A DNA stretch of 64,000 nt. Origin: Polytrichum commune (lineage: Eukaryota; Streptophyta; Polytrichopsida; Polytrichales; Polytrichaceae). The stretch lies in assembly GCA_950295325.1 (NCBI GenBank), contig OX485804.1:44628429-44692428 (forward strand). Reading direction: 5' to 3'. The position numbers and the translations under genes were made by a program. Within the stretch, counting starts at the first letter, position 1. The number at the start of each line of letters is the position of its first letter. Below the pieces are notes generated by a model. It was not told the DNA's origin. It did no database searches and saw only the letters and a list, made by a program, of their open reading frames with translations. Positions 36,501-47,500 of this stretch are shown piece after piece.

Positions 36501-38344
36501 GCCAAATTCCTTGAAACCTTGCAGCTTGTGCATAGGTTTCGTTCCATCCTCTTCCTCCTTAGCTTTCCTTCGTGCATCATTTGTCAAATCAGTAATGTCA
36601 TGGTGGATAGGACTTAAGTTCCTGAGATCAAGTTCATTGGAGTTTCCAGCTTTCTCTGAGGTTTCTGTTGAAAATGTTTTAACACCTGAGGAATGATCCC
36701 AATAGGAGGAGCTTTTCTTCTCCACCTCCCGCTGTAGGTCGGCCTGGATCGATCCATCCAGTATCTGAGAAAGTCCTTCATTCTTGTTAGCCAGCCGATT
36801 GCCAGTGCCCACTTTGTCAACATTCGCCTGCCTTCCATCTCTCCTCTGCCTGTTCAGCACCTCATTCACTTCAAGTATCCTGGACTGCACTTCCAAGGGC
36901 TCTTCAGTATCCCAGTCCATCCTCTCTTCTTTATATCTGCTGTTCTGTACTGTCAAAGAAGATTGTTCCTGGACATGCTCATTTGCAATGTCCTCACTAA
37001 TCTTCTGATCTTTCCTGTATGCTGCTGCACCCATGCTGATCCCGGACTTGCCTGTACTGGAGTCGACTTGTTCATCCACTTCATCATCATCATCAACTCC
37101 GAACTTATCAGTGTCCTCCATCACCTGACCCTTCACGAATTTATCCATATCATCCAGCACTTCGCCTTGGAATACTCGACCATCTTTGGTAAAACCTGTG
37201 ACCTCATTAAGCTGTTTCTCAACATCTCCAAACTCGAAATCATCCATTTCATACTCGTTCACACCCATTCCTTTTCTGCCGAGTTCTGCATCAAACCGGA
37301 CCTCCTCACCTTCTTGACCTGATTCTCCTCCCTCTTCCCGACTCCCTTCCTCCTCAGATCCATCGTGTACGTCTGAATTGTCCTTAATTGGCACCTTTTC
37401 TTCCCCTTGGCGAACCCACTCATGTCTGTCCCACTTAGCTTCCTTCCTAATCTGTGCCTTTTCCGCTATAACTGCTTGATCCTTCTTACGTTTGACAGGA
37501 AGAAAATCACTCTCAAATGTCCCCTCGACATGATGATCATCTGCACCAACAAAAACATTGGAGTTTCAGTTGGAAATATCATAAATTACTTATGGATGAT
37601 GGCGAGATCAATGTCCAAGATAAGAAAGGAACAGAATTGATCTGTAATGAAACGCAAAAGAAACTTCACCGTACTCAGGACATCCTTAATTGTTTGCAAA
37701 TCATTGAGATGACACTCTTCAGGTTGCTAAACCGCATGTGGAAGTGACACACGGCATCCTTCTTTCCTCTTGCAAATCCTCAAAACGGGGTTCATGCGAG
37801 GTGTGGAAACTATATGTCATAGAACACGACAATGGGGTGGTTCTGCAACGACACGACCGCAAGAATAAACATAATGAATTCATGCATCGACCCTTAAAAC
37901 GCTTTTTTCAGCCCGATTTGGACCTCTTAGTACATACGGTCTTCTGAAAGTGTACAACGTGAATATAGATTGTGACGTGAATTTTTGGTAGACAGTGATA
38001 GCTTGTTATCTTGCAAGATTATTCCGCTTGACACCTGGACACGAAGTAAGTTGGAAAGAGTTTGATGAATACACAACCAGTATGAACATGACAAAAGGGT
38101 TTAAGGTTAAGACAGGTGATACGGCCATACCTGGATCATCGAGTTTGATAGACCTGTCATGAGGTCTATGGGATGACGAAGCTCCACCGAGACTCATTTG
38201 AAGATACGAAATAGAAACAAAGAGAAGGACGACGCCCGCTACGAGAAACGTGTAGATTCTGGGATTCCATTGTCTGAAAGCTGATGCCGATGAGGTCGTC
38301 ATACGGGTCAGACGCGGCCGCGTCCTGGGCCTGGGCATAGGCAT
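33545..38344 (-). CDS. GT32 alpha-1,4-glycosyltransferase, Golgi type II membrane protein, 6 exons
   Basis: Exons on the minus strand are 38344-38131, 37540-35545, 35304-35155, 34910-34773, 34540-34340 and 33731-33545. Phases agree throughout and the product is about 961 residues. After a basic tail (PMPRPRTRPRLTRM) a single membrane anchor, YTFLVAGVVLLFVSISYLQM, makes it a type II protein. Residues 72-650 are an acidic, low-complexity stem. The catalytic part starts near 654 (WGFYPTLSRTLKFSKFLSEF) and includes WRNTNLFYIHYTELLRIAAL, then YGGVWLDMDMI with the DXD metal/nucleotide-sugar motif at about 794-796, then GWNGAGLLNRV. It closes with the conserved HLWNAQTVRLVPETGS and NRNCMRC. These are the GT sugar-binding (DXD) region and the alpha-1,4-glycosyltransferase conserved region of the Gb3-synthase-like family. 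Plant members are usually 400-650 residues; the long stem is odd. The acceptor is unknown. The last intron (33732-34339) carries a dispersed repeat. Confidence 0.9.
33865..34198 (-). repeat. Family E2 repeat copy inside the last intron of the GT32 gene
   Basis: CACTTCTCCCAGGATATGGG, AAGTGAAGATTCCCGTGCTC and AACCACATACCACTCAAATG. It lies wholly between exon 5 (ends 34340) and exon 6 (starts 33731), so it is tolerated as intron sequence. Confidence 0.7.
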
Positions 38345-39659
38345 AGTTGAATTCAAGTTGGAGAGAAGATGCTTGGAGTTCTCCTTTCTATCCCAAGATC
38401 TGTCCAATGCAGCACGCTCCTCTCGCCAAAATTGCACCAACTGTCAAAGTATCTCAGTCTCAATTTGAAATTTCCAGAAACTCAGCTCACTCTTTCACTC
38501 CACTTCCTTGCCGAGAAACGTAGAGCTCTTCTCAAGTCCCAAACAAACCTGTACTTCCCATCTTTTAGCCCTCCTCCTCTACTAGAAATATGGAATGCCG
38601 TATTAAGAGACTAATAGAATACAGACGAGTTAATGGAGGATGAGACAGGTTGCCACATTGTACTCTCAGGTTATAACTTATGTACAGGATCAGTGAAACT
38701 CATCCCGTCTTACTAGAGATTGGACATAGGGTACCTGGATCCCGTGGCTTTGAGTTCGTGACTCTCATGAGGCTCTTCTTGCTTTGAAATGGACACTGCA
38801 ACGATATAATCTCAATCTGCCGTCTCCAACGTTCTTTGGTAAGCTGCACAAGTCTTATACTGTTACCTCCTCTCTCCAGCTCATCCATTGTCTGAATTGG
38901 AACCTCTAAGGAAGAATACAGATTACTTGAGAATCAGAAGAAGTGAAGGAACTCCAGAAATGTATAATTTATCTACTCTTTCCATGTTCCCAAACGAGAG
39001 TATGCTTTTCGCAAGCGTCGCTTGCTAGCCATTGATTGAAGACCACGCATCACCATCACTTGTAATTAAACCACCATTCTTCCTAATTTTCGACAAGCTT
39101 ATTTATTAGCCTGCATCTTCGATGATACATGATCGAATTCCATTGTCTGTCCAACAAATCAGTCGCTGCTTATGTCGATGCCAAGCTTGCAAATGGATGC
39201 TTAAAATACCGATGCCCTACCACCAACACCTGACATCTTAATAATTAGACTGAACAAACTGCAATCCGAGCGCGGTAGTTCGAGTAAAACCTTTGAATCC
39301 ACGATCCTGACATATTTAGTAACTTGAAAATGGCTTGCAAATAAACTCCAATGATGGCTACGTGAAATTTGGTGATCGCCAGCCAAGTCTGGTCTTGAAA
39401 TTGCCTCCGTGGAAGGTTCGAACTTCAATACAGCAGCTGCTGCCTTACATGTTCGTCGTCTATCCGAATTTTTGAAGCTGAAGATGGCAATAATCCTCGA
39501 CGTGCAATTTAATCGACGTAGTCCACCAAAGGAATAATCTCTCAAGCACTTGACCACAAGCCGATGCACGGAGCCTGGCAATTTACTCTCTCTGTCTCTG
39601 TTGGTACAGCTCAAAGTGAAAGAATAATTCTCAAACGTTGATTCTGTCAACTCGCCAAT

Positions 39660-40800
39660 CCTCCTTTCGGCAGCTTCTGCCAAAATGCCTGAGCCAAATG
39701 CGAGACAAACGGCAAGATGAAATCAAAGAGGTTATCGTGTGCATAGAATAAATGCCTCTTTCTTAACCTCAACACGAAGAGCTACACCGCAAATTCGAAG
39801 ATCCTCTCTTCGGCCGCTGCTATACAATGGCTGAGCCAAATGCTAGACGAGAGTAGCATGAAATCAAAAAGGTCATTGGACGCTGAGATGCAGTAAACTT
39901 CCGTGCAAAAGCGTTTCTTAGCCTCGGCAAGAGACGCACAACGAGTCGACAATCCTGTCTCCAGCCCCTGCTGCAAAAATGCCTGAACCAAATGCGAGAC
40001 AAAGGCAAGATAAACTAAAAGCTGATCAACGTAGATGCAATAATAACGCCTCCTAGACTCAATCAACAGCTGCACCGCAAGTTGAGAATCCTGTTTTCGG
40101 TCACCCTGTTGCTGCAAAAATGGCTGAGCCTCCCAATGTGAGAATATGTGTTGACCTGTTGTACAATATTCGGCGCACAAACAGTTGCAACAACGCCTCT
40201 TAGCCTAAACTAAGAGCTGCACCGCAATTCGACGATCCTCTTTTCGACAGCTACTGCAAAATGGCTGCTGAGCCAAATGCCAGACGAATGTAATAATAAG
40301 ATGAAATACAAAAGGTCGTTCACGGAAGCCGAGACGCAATAAACTTAACGTTCCGTGTAACAACAACGTCTCTTAAACACATCAATAACAAGACAGGAGG
40401 TGTCACACCGCAAGTTGACAATCCTGCTTTCGGCTGAGCAGCATCAGGAGTATCGAGAAAGACCGACATGCGTAGGTGCAACAACGCCTATTAGGCTCAA
40501 CAAAGAGATGCACCGCAATTCGACGATCCTCTTTTCGCCAGCTATTGCGAAGTGGCTGAGCCAAATGCCAGACGAATGCAACAAGATGGAATCAAAAAGG
40601 TCATCGTTCTACTACTACGCCGAGACGCAATGAACTTACGTTTACTGAGGTGAAACAACAACGTCTTTTAACTCAACCTCGTCAACAAGAGGCAAGATCG
40701 ACGTGCCACACCGCAAGTTGACAATCTTATTTTCGGCCACTTGTGTCAGCAAAAATGGCTGAGCCTCCTTATAGTGTGAGGATATGTTCCGATGAAAAGC
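39660..40800. repeat. Decayed tandem repeat, ~145-bp unit, about eight copies
   Basis: GGCTGAGCCAAATGC-type landmarks recur near 39690, 39830, 39986, 40125, 40267, 40435, 40555 and 40757, each preceded by a CTGCAAAA or similar block and an ACCGCAA-TTCGACGATCCT-type block. Spacing varies from 120 to 200 bases. Open frames (39201-39683 minus, 39782-40180 minus) run through it but start at TTG or are built of repeat, so I do not call them genes. Confidence 0.8.
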
Positions 40801-41069
40801 TTGGAGATACACGAGGAAGTTAAGTTAAGTTTGCGTTCTGACTTCTAACTTTTGGTGTGCGGGATTCGGCCGACAGACAGCGAGAGCCACCTAAGGTTCG
40901 TCTCGGTTGGTCGAATATGTATGCATACATCTATCTACGGAGGGAGTAGGGGAAGACGGTGTATATATTCATGAACAACGAGAGCCAGGCAGCGGAGGAG
41001 TGGCCATGGCCATCGCCATAGCCAGCCAGCCATAGCCAGAAAGGGGGCGGCCAACGCTAAATTATAATC

Positions 41070-41275
41070 CGTCTTGTAAGCCAGGAAGCGGGGGCCGATT
41101 CCGTTACTTATCGTAATCTGACGCCTAAACCCCTCCAGTTACTCTTTTACCCCTGTCTTGTAATCCGGGAAGCGGGCCTAATTCCGTTACTTATCGTAAT
41201 CGGACGCCTAAACCCCTCCGATTACTCTTGTACCCCTATCTTGTAAGCCAGGAAGCGGGCCGATTTCTGTTACAT
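41070..41275. repeat. 83-bp tandem repeat, 2.5 copies
   Basis: TCTTGTAA recurs near 41072, 41155 and 41238, followed by GGAAGCGGG, CCGTTACTTATCGTAATC and GACGCCTAAACCCCTCC. The copies are close to identical, a recent expansion. Confidence 0.85.
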
Positions 41276-41477
41276 AACTGACCGCTCATCCAAGAGCCTA
41301 AGGATTATGAGAATTTGTCACAATGTTTTCCGTCTATGTAGGCGCAATATCATCCATAATTGCAAAGTTATGTCCATGAGGTGATTGGTTATGATTTATA
41401 ATCAGCTCAAGCATAAGGATGAGTTGTTGCTTTTGCGGTTCATCACCCACTCTCCTCTCACTAGATATCTACATGAA

Positions 41478-41945
41478 ATGTTGTATTTAGTGTCACAAAA
41501 TTCCACTTGTCTCGCTCAATATTAATTTTAAACCACTTGTGTATTGTCACCAACACTAAATGTAAACCTAACATAATGTATCATACTTTGAAACAAAATT
41601 TGGGCATTATAGATTTACAATGTTGCAATTCTTCCCATCCAAACTTCAATCATCCAAAACAATATTTTATTACAAAATTGTTAAGATGTAGAATATATGA
41701 ACCTTTATTTCAATAATTGGCATGGATTTTATGCATTATGCCATGGAAGTGTGGGTGAGCAAGAGCATACACGCAACCACACATTAGCATCCCCGTGGAG
41801 CAAGTATAGGGATTTGGTCAATGAATGAACTAAAATAAGTTGGGATGATAGTACTTGTACACTAAATCACACAAGTGTCATAAATAGAATTACCATGATG
41901 ACATAAAATACCATATAATACTAAATAAAACTATTTAGTGTAGTC
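41478..41945 (+). repeat. Family C long member copy
   Basis: TTAGTGTCACAAAATTCC, the TCTCGCTCAATATTAATTTT and GACACTAAATGTAAACC landmarks, and a right end ACTATTTAGTGTAG. About 470 bp, non-coding. Confidence 0.7.
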
Positions 41946-42050
41946 CTTACTGGGACAAGTAAAGGTGAGTTTACACTGAGATGCATAACTTAATCCCTCT
42001 AGTCCCTTTTTAACCTCTCTCTTAATAAGTTGGGAAGTAAGTCTAAAGGT

Positions 42051-42612
42051 ACGGTCACACCAAGTGTTAGTTCTCGATAACCAATCGCTAGTCCAAAAGA
42101 TGGTTATGAAAACTCAATATGATTCTTCATCCATGGAGATGTGACATCATCCATAATTCTTGTATTGTGTCCATGAGTTGATTTGTTACATCGGATAAAT
42201 AGTTTGGGTAGGAGAAATACTTCTAACTCCCATGGCTCATCATCCACTCCCTTCTCATTGGTATCTAAGGGCCTAACATAATTGAAAATGGCACTTTCAA
42301 CATTCTCATTGGTAGTATCTATACAATTATCATATATCATGTCCACATAAAATGGTGAAATTAACTTTGTCTTAATTAGTCCCTTTGGTCATTTAAAATA
42401 CCACCTCAAGTTGAGGTAAACCTTCAGACTTACTAATATGAGCTAATAATAAATTAGCACTAAGCGATATCTTACCACTTTGCTTAACATGAAGTGATGA
42501 CACATCATGTGCCACATAAGATTATATGGCAGCTCTAACATTAGATGCATACATGTTGTATGTTTCTAAGAATATGCAACCATTGACTTACCACTTGGTG
42601 CGGCCATACCCT
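42051..42612. mobile_element. Small inverted-repeat element with GGTACGGTCACACCAAGTG ends
   Basis: Left end GGTACGGTCACACCAAGTG (about 42051). The right end is the inverse of GGTATGGCCGCACCAAGTG (about 42590-42610); the arms differ by transitions only over the first 19 bases. The inside is AT-rich and non-coding. This family is seen once in the window. Confidence 0.7.
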
Positions 42613-42800
42613 ATTTTTATTACTTGTCTTAATCAATAACCTAAGGTATATGGGTCTTATGTGGTCACTCATCTTAGGTAGGGTTTGCACCACCATGATT
42701 ATGTGTTGCTAACATTGATGTTAATTTTAGTTTGTTTCACATGAATATTATACTAAGTTAACAATGAGTTGACAACACATTGGTAATTTCTACAATCTAA

Positions 42801-43708
42801 CTTCGTTAATATGACACTTGTTTATACGATACCCTTGATATTACGACACATTTTTGCAAGACCAAACTTTTTAGTTCAAAACTCCCTCTTTTATATGACG
42901 ACGACACTCGATAATGCGACATTTAGGATCTCTATTTTGTCATATTAAAGAGGTAGTTTATGCTAAAATTATTTTCATCTATGTTATGTACATCTAAAAT
43001 ACATCCATATTCACTTGGGAACTACTTGGGAACTTCACTCATCATTGGGAAATTAATGAGAATTAGGGTTACTAGTGTAGAATGGACATGGTTAGGGTTA
43101 AAGTGGCCTCCTGCCTAGTATGTTGCCTTGTACTCATGCTGATATTCATGTACTCAAATGAAAGGGCAAGAGATTACTAAGCTAGAATTGAGTAATGATG
43201 AGTTGGTGCATGTTGCTTTGGGAACCAATTATGCACAAGACTTTGATCTTAATGTTGATCTAGATTTAGTAGATGTGGATGATGTTGCTCCACCTATAAT
43301 AAAGCTTAGTGACACTAAACGTCATGCATCATTGTTGTCTAGTTTCTTATTAGAAAACTCTTTACATCTTGGTGTTAATGAAATTATTAGTTTTCAAAAG
43401 TTAGTAGGGAATTTAAATAAGATGACAGTCGCCAACTTGGGGAGGCAACACCAAAGATCTTTGGACTCCTATTTCAAGAGTTCTTGAGAATATTTCTATG
43501 TGTTTGGAGTTGTAAGTTATTATTTCATACCATCTATATTGCTCAAACTTGTTGTTTACATTTTTGAGCTCATATTACTTATATTTTTGTATTCCATCAA
43601 TAATACAACAACTTTACGTCATTTGTCATATTTATGAGAAGTCGACACCTTGAGAATACGACTTTTTTTTTGTGTTTCCCAAACGTGTCATACTAAAGAG
43701 GGAGAACG
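42801..43708 (+). mobile_element. Pogo/Tigger-type DNA transposon, internally deleted, keeps C-terminal segment
   Basis: The motif CCTCTTTAATATGACA recurs as CTTCGTTAATATGACAC near 42803, CCTCTTTTATATGAC near 42886, inverted near 42940, and inverted as GTCATACTAAAGAGGG at 43687-43702. The sequence next to it (CGACACTCGATAATGCGAC) is typical of pogo-like ends. The element is about 0.9 kb and encloses the open frame 43158-43487. The first 150 bases look like a duplicated or rearranged left end. Confidence 0.6.
43158..43487 (+). pseudogene. C-terminal segment of a pogo/Tigger transposase with a PCNA-binding motif
   Basis: This 109-residue open frame reads MKGQEITKLELSNDELVHVA at the start, has an acidic middle (DFDLNVDLDLVDVDD) and ends RQHQRSLDSYFKSS. 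QRSLDSYF fits the PIP-box consensus Qxx(L/I/M)xx(F/Y)(F/Y). Pogo transposases are known to bind PCNA through a C-terminal PIP box. The catalytic DDE part is missing, and the ATG may be internal to an older, longer frame. The frame has no in-frame stop, so the loss may be recent or the piece may be retained. Confidence 0.55.
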
Positions 43709-45046
43709 GTACATTGAAACTCCCCTTTTAGGTTGGTAGTTAGGATATCATGAGGGAGAGGAGCTTTAGCTACCCAACATGGGGATGGGAGGCTCAACAT
43801 GTGGCACAACATCCTCTTATCTAAAAATACATACTATTGTATGATAGCATCAATGCAAAGTGTTGCAATCTACCATTAGATATAAGTGTAACTTACCTTG
43901 TAACATCAAGTGTCAGATATCAAGTGTAATATAAGTGAACATCAAGCCATGATAGTAACATAGTATCAATGGTAACACATTGAGACTTGGTCAGTCTCAC
44001 CGAAATCGTGTATGTCAGTTGCGTATTCAACCCCTTGGTCCTCTAATCCCTCAACATATAAGGGGCCCTATCTACACCTCTCCATACACAAAAATGTGTA
44101 TTTGAGCTACATGCTTTCACTCTCAGTAAGTTAGTTTTGAAAGTGACCCTATACGAAATCGAGTCATTCAAATTGGTTGAACACCTTAATGTTGTTGTAG
44201 ATTTGGGTCCAAGTACACAGTTTGGACGCCTTGGGATGCAAATAAATACTGAGTAATGTGATCATTTTTGTCACCTTGACATAAGAAATTTGACAAAGTA
44301 AATCCAAAAACCTAAAAGTTTTTTTTTTTTTTTTTTTTTTTTTTCTCTCTTAAAGACTTGGTGAGAAAAAATTGTGTATTTGGTCATACACTTAGCCCTT
44401 GGGCATTTAGGTACTAAGGGTTAGTATACTTATCACATGCATGTGTACATCTTCTTACAAAGATTAAATACACAAACAAATTAGGGATGGGCATCAAGGA
44501 CTCAAAATTAACCATGCGTTAAGATACGATCTAATTCTAAATGACATTCAAATCATAATAATTCGTTATGAGATAACATCAATATCAAGAAACTTAACCC
44601 TAAAAAGTCTAAGATGTCTATTATAAGCCTCATGATGTCACCAGGGAGATCACAAGCTATATATTTTTATAAACCACATGCAGTCGGGGGTTAATTAATG
44701 ATAGATTATTTATCTAAATTTCTTGAATAATTGGCACCCTATTAGTAGATAAAATGATATTTAAAAGTTAGTATCAAGAACCTATAGGTAAATGTAATTT
44801 ACATCATGAATTTATTTAGATTTTATTTTTTGTAAATAGTACCATTTATCAAAACATTGGAATTTTTACTTAAATTAATGTTATTTCATAACATTAATGA
44901 CAACAATTACTTTCACGAGAATCAAAAGGACCTAGTATAATATTGCATGTTTTTAACAATGAAGATCATATATCAAGAGAGACAAACCGGCCTGAACATT
45001 ATATTCCCCAAGGGCAACATCGCAAAAATCAAGATGTTACATCCTC
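43709..45046. other. AT-rich spacer between the two transposase-related fragments
   Basis: No element ends, genes or hairpins recognised apart from the poly-T tract. Confidence 0.5.
44318..44342 (+). repeat. Poly-T tract (~25)
   Basis: A T run followed by CTCTCTT. It may mark the tail of a retroposed sequence on the minus strand, but no body is recognised. Confidence 0.7.
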
Positions 45047-45545
45047 ATGAATGCAGGGGCATTCAACAACAACCCACAAGAGAATATAGTCCCCACATGG
45101 CTCCTACCATGTACATGTGAACAACAAAGATGCCACTGCAACGCACGATTCAAACCCAACCTCCTATGTATTAAAGAACTCCCACACCAAAGTACCCCAC
45201 CACCACACCCAACAGACAACCTCACGGCACAATTTATTGAATTCACATACACAAATGACAGATTCTCACATGATACAATTAACAATAAAATTCAAAAATA
45301 TCAACCACTAATTAATGACATCACTCAGCAAGGCTGGAAAATAGATCCACTTATAGTCATTACGGCTGGAGCTAGAGGAACCACGCACGCCCCATCAATG
45401 TAACAACTTGAACAAACATTTAAACTACCTAAAAATTATGTAAAACATACATTCAAAGAAATAAACACTATTGCCATACAATATGCTAGTTCAATCCTTC
45501 TACATAAAAGACGTATTGAAAACAACCAAGCAATACCAATAGAAT
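45047..45545 (+). pseudogene. C-terminal fragment of an RT element (LINE-like, restriction-like nuclease region)
   Basis: The open frame 45047-45403 reads CTCEQQRCHCNARF, then FIEFTYTNDRF, KIQKYQPLIND and DPLIVITAGARGTTHAPSM. A Cys/His knuckle followed by an IEFTY-D-K-IQKY pattern and a hydrophobic VITAGARG strand is what I associate with the nuclease region after the reverse transcriptase of RLE-type LINEs. Similar-looking sequence goes on to about 45545. No reverse transcriptase is present, so this is a fragment. Class assignment is from memory and moderate. Confidence 0.45.
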
Positions 45546-45695
45546 AAGAGAAGGGGTCATAATGATGACCATTATTTATTGAACAATATGTACACCAATA
45601 GCTCAGGAAGATGGGTAGGAGCCGGTTAATTGATACAATTTTCTTGCCTATAAATCACTAGTAGCACCAAGTCATGTATAACACACTAAACGATC

Positions 45696-45772
45696 AGATG
45701 GACTCAACGGGAATCGAACCCGGACCGTCTAAGTGTAGTACAAACATCCTCCCTCAACCAACCGAGGAAACA
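45696..45772 (-). ncRNA. tRNA-like sequence with internal Pol III boxes (SINE head or degenerate tRNA)
   Basis: On the minus strand, TTCCTCGGTTGGTTGAGG gives a D-arm-like stem (CCTC/GAGG) with an A-box-like loop. About 35 bases later GGTTCGATTCC is an exact B-box in a CGGG/CCCG T-stem, followed by TGAGTCCA. The anticodon and acceptor stems do not pair normally, so a working tRNA is unlikely. Inverted arms CCAAGTCATGT (45667-45677 and 45769-45779) enclose it. Confidence 0.45.
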
Positions 45773-46182
45773 TGACTTGGCGACCACCAACACAACAAAC
45801 CACAACTTATACTATAACACAAACGTAATTACTTGCTAACAACTACGGTGGGTTACTCTATTTGTCTTCCGGTTACTATAGTGTCCATCCTCGAAAGGGG
45901 AGAGTAGTACTGTCCAAATTTCCCCTTGTCTGGCAGGCATCGGGTCATTTGACAATACGAACGGACACTTCATTCACGCCGGCCCCTTAAATTGGGACCG
46001 GAGTTTCTATTTATCTATCTATCCCCAAGGGCAAGCCCCTAGAGATAGTAAGAGAGGTTATATGTTCATCGTTGGCTGCATTGTTGGGAACGTGGTAATT
46101 CAATATGTAAACTTGATGATAATAAGAATAAGGGAACATTGAATAGGAGGTCACACATGCCTTTGAGGAACCAACAACACAA

Positions 46183-46545
46183 AAAATGGTATTTAGTGTC
46201 ACCGATTCTATTTGTCTCGCTCAATATTAAATGTAAACCGCCCATGTACTATCACTGACACTATAGATTTGGACATTATAGATCTACAATGTTATAATGG
46301 TTGTCACTTAATAATTGGTTTTTCATCCAAATTTCAATCATCTGTGACATCATTCCGTTGTCAAATTGGTAGGATGCATAATATACCAAAGTTTGTTTCA
46401 CTAATTCGCATGGATTTCATCCATATTACAATCATCCGTGACAATACATGTAAACTTATTCATAAGAAGTGTCATTAGAAAAGTTGCCACAATGACATCA
46501 TAAACTACCATATGACACTAGATACGTTATTTAGTGTAGCGAGCC
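46183..46545 (+). repeat. Family C long member copy
   Basis: TTTAGTGTCACCGATTC, TGTCTCGCTCAATATTAAAT, TATAGATCTACAATGTTATA and a right end GTTATTTAGTGTAG near 46545. Confidence 0.7.
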
Positions 46546-46676
46546 ACTTACACTAAAATGTCGCATTGGTATGGTTTACTGTATCATTTGGAGATACAAA
46601 TTGTGATAACCTTTTGTTGAGAACACCAATCTCTATCAAGAAAGTTGTTTCCTATTCTTTGATGTGTATACTAAGG

Positions 46677-47040
46677 GCCACTTCACACACGAGATTGAGA
46701 GCCCGTGACCATTACACTTCAAGCACCCTCATTGGTGGAAAAGGCGGAGCCGGTCCAAGTTTGCTTCACACTACGCTTGAGGGACCAACGGAGTAACTTA
46801 TGTGAATGCAAGGTGGATGTAAAGTCTACATGGATTCCTACATGGCATCAAATGGATCATGCTACATGGTCACTTGCATTATTTTCAAAAACCAACTCTT
46901 GGAGGTAGGCCTACCACAAAACCGGGAGACCATGGCACTCCAAATGCTCACAACCATTGGTTTATTCTATTTTATGATGTGTGAGGACCCACATGAATAG
47001 ACATTCATTGAAATAGCATTTGGTTGAGGGCCTGGTCTCA
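46677..47040 (+). mobile_element. Family A MITE, right-truncated
   Basis: Starts TAAGGGCCACTTCACACACG with CCCGTGACCATTACAC. It carries the family core in reverse order relative to 20815-21335 and stops at GGTTGAGGGCCTGGTC without the right end. Confidence 0.7.
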
Positions 47041-47304
47041 CTAAAAAGAAGTAGTTATAGGAAGAAATAGTTATCCAAAATGGTGATCCACACTAATAGA
47101 ACAAATCGGTATACATGTCATGTTTGGCAAGCTTTCGCATTAAACCGTGTCTTCAATGTTCAAGATATCTCCAAGCGGTTAGGTGACCTTTTCAATGCAA
47201 AGACCCTTTGCAATGATCGTACTATAGAAGGATGATGATCATCATCATCATGCCAAGTTCATGGAGAAGCCCCGCCTTCATTGCACCAAACTATGAACAC
47301 TTAA

Positions 47305-47500
47305 GGTAGACGTGCCTAATTCGGCTATTTTTCTAATTTGAACACCTATATTTCAGTGGTACGTGGTTAGATGTGGCTCCAAGAATGGATGTCAAAAGAC
47401 ATGTGTTCAAAAGAGGTTGACCTACTTGCTCAAAATATGCTAACCATTCTAGGTTCGATAGCCAACATAAGGGGGGGGGGGGACCACGAATATTGGCAAT
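47305..47500 (+). repeat. Family E2 repeat, left half
   Basis: AAGGTAGACGTGCCTAATTC, then TTTCAGTGGTACGTGGTTAG and AGACATGTGTTCAAAAGAGG. The right half is lost near a poly-G run at 47472-47483. Confidence 0.6.

Noticed and set aside
36280-36696. 138-codon plus-strand open frame
   Set aside because: Antisense shadow of the acidic stem of the GT32 gene; Ser/Leu-rich as expected from reversed Glu/Asp/Lys codons.
39201-39683. 160-codon minus-strand open frame
   Set aside because: Begins at TTG inside the 145-bp tandem family and contains no recognisable motif.
45696-45772. Functional tRNA gene
   Set aside because: B-box and D-arm are good, but acceptor and anticodon stems do not pair, so I report it only as tRNA-like.
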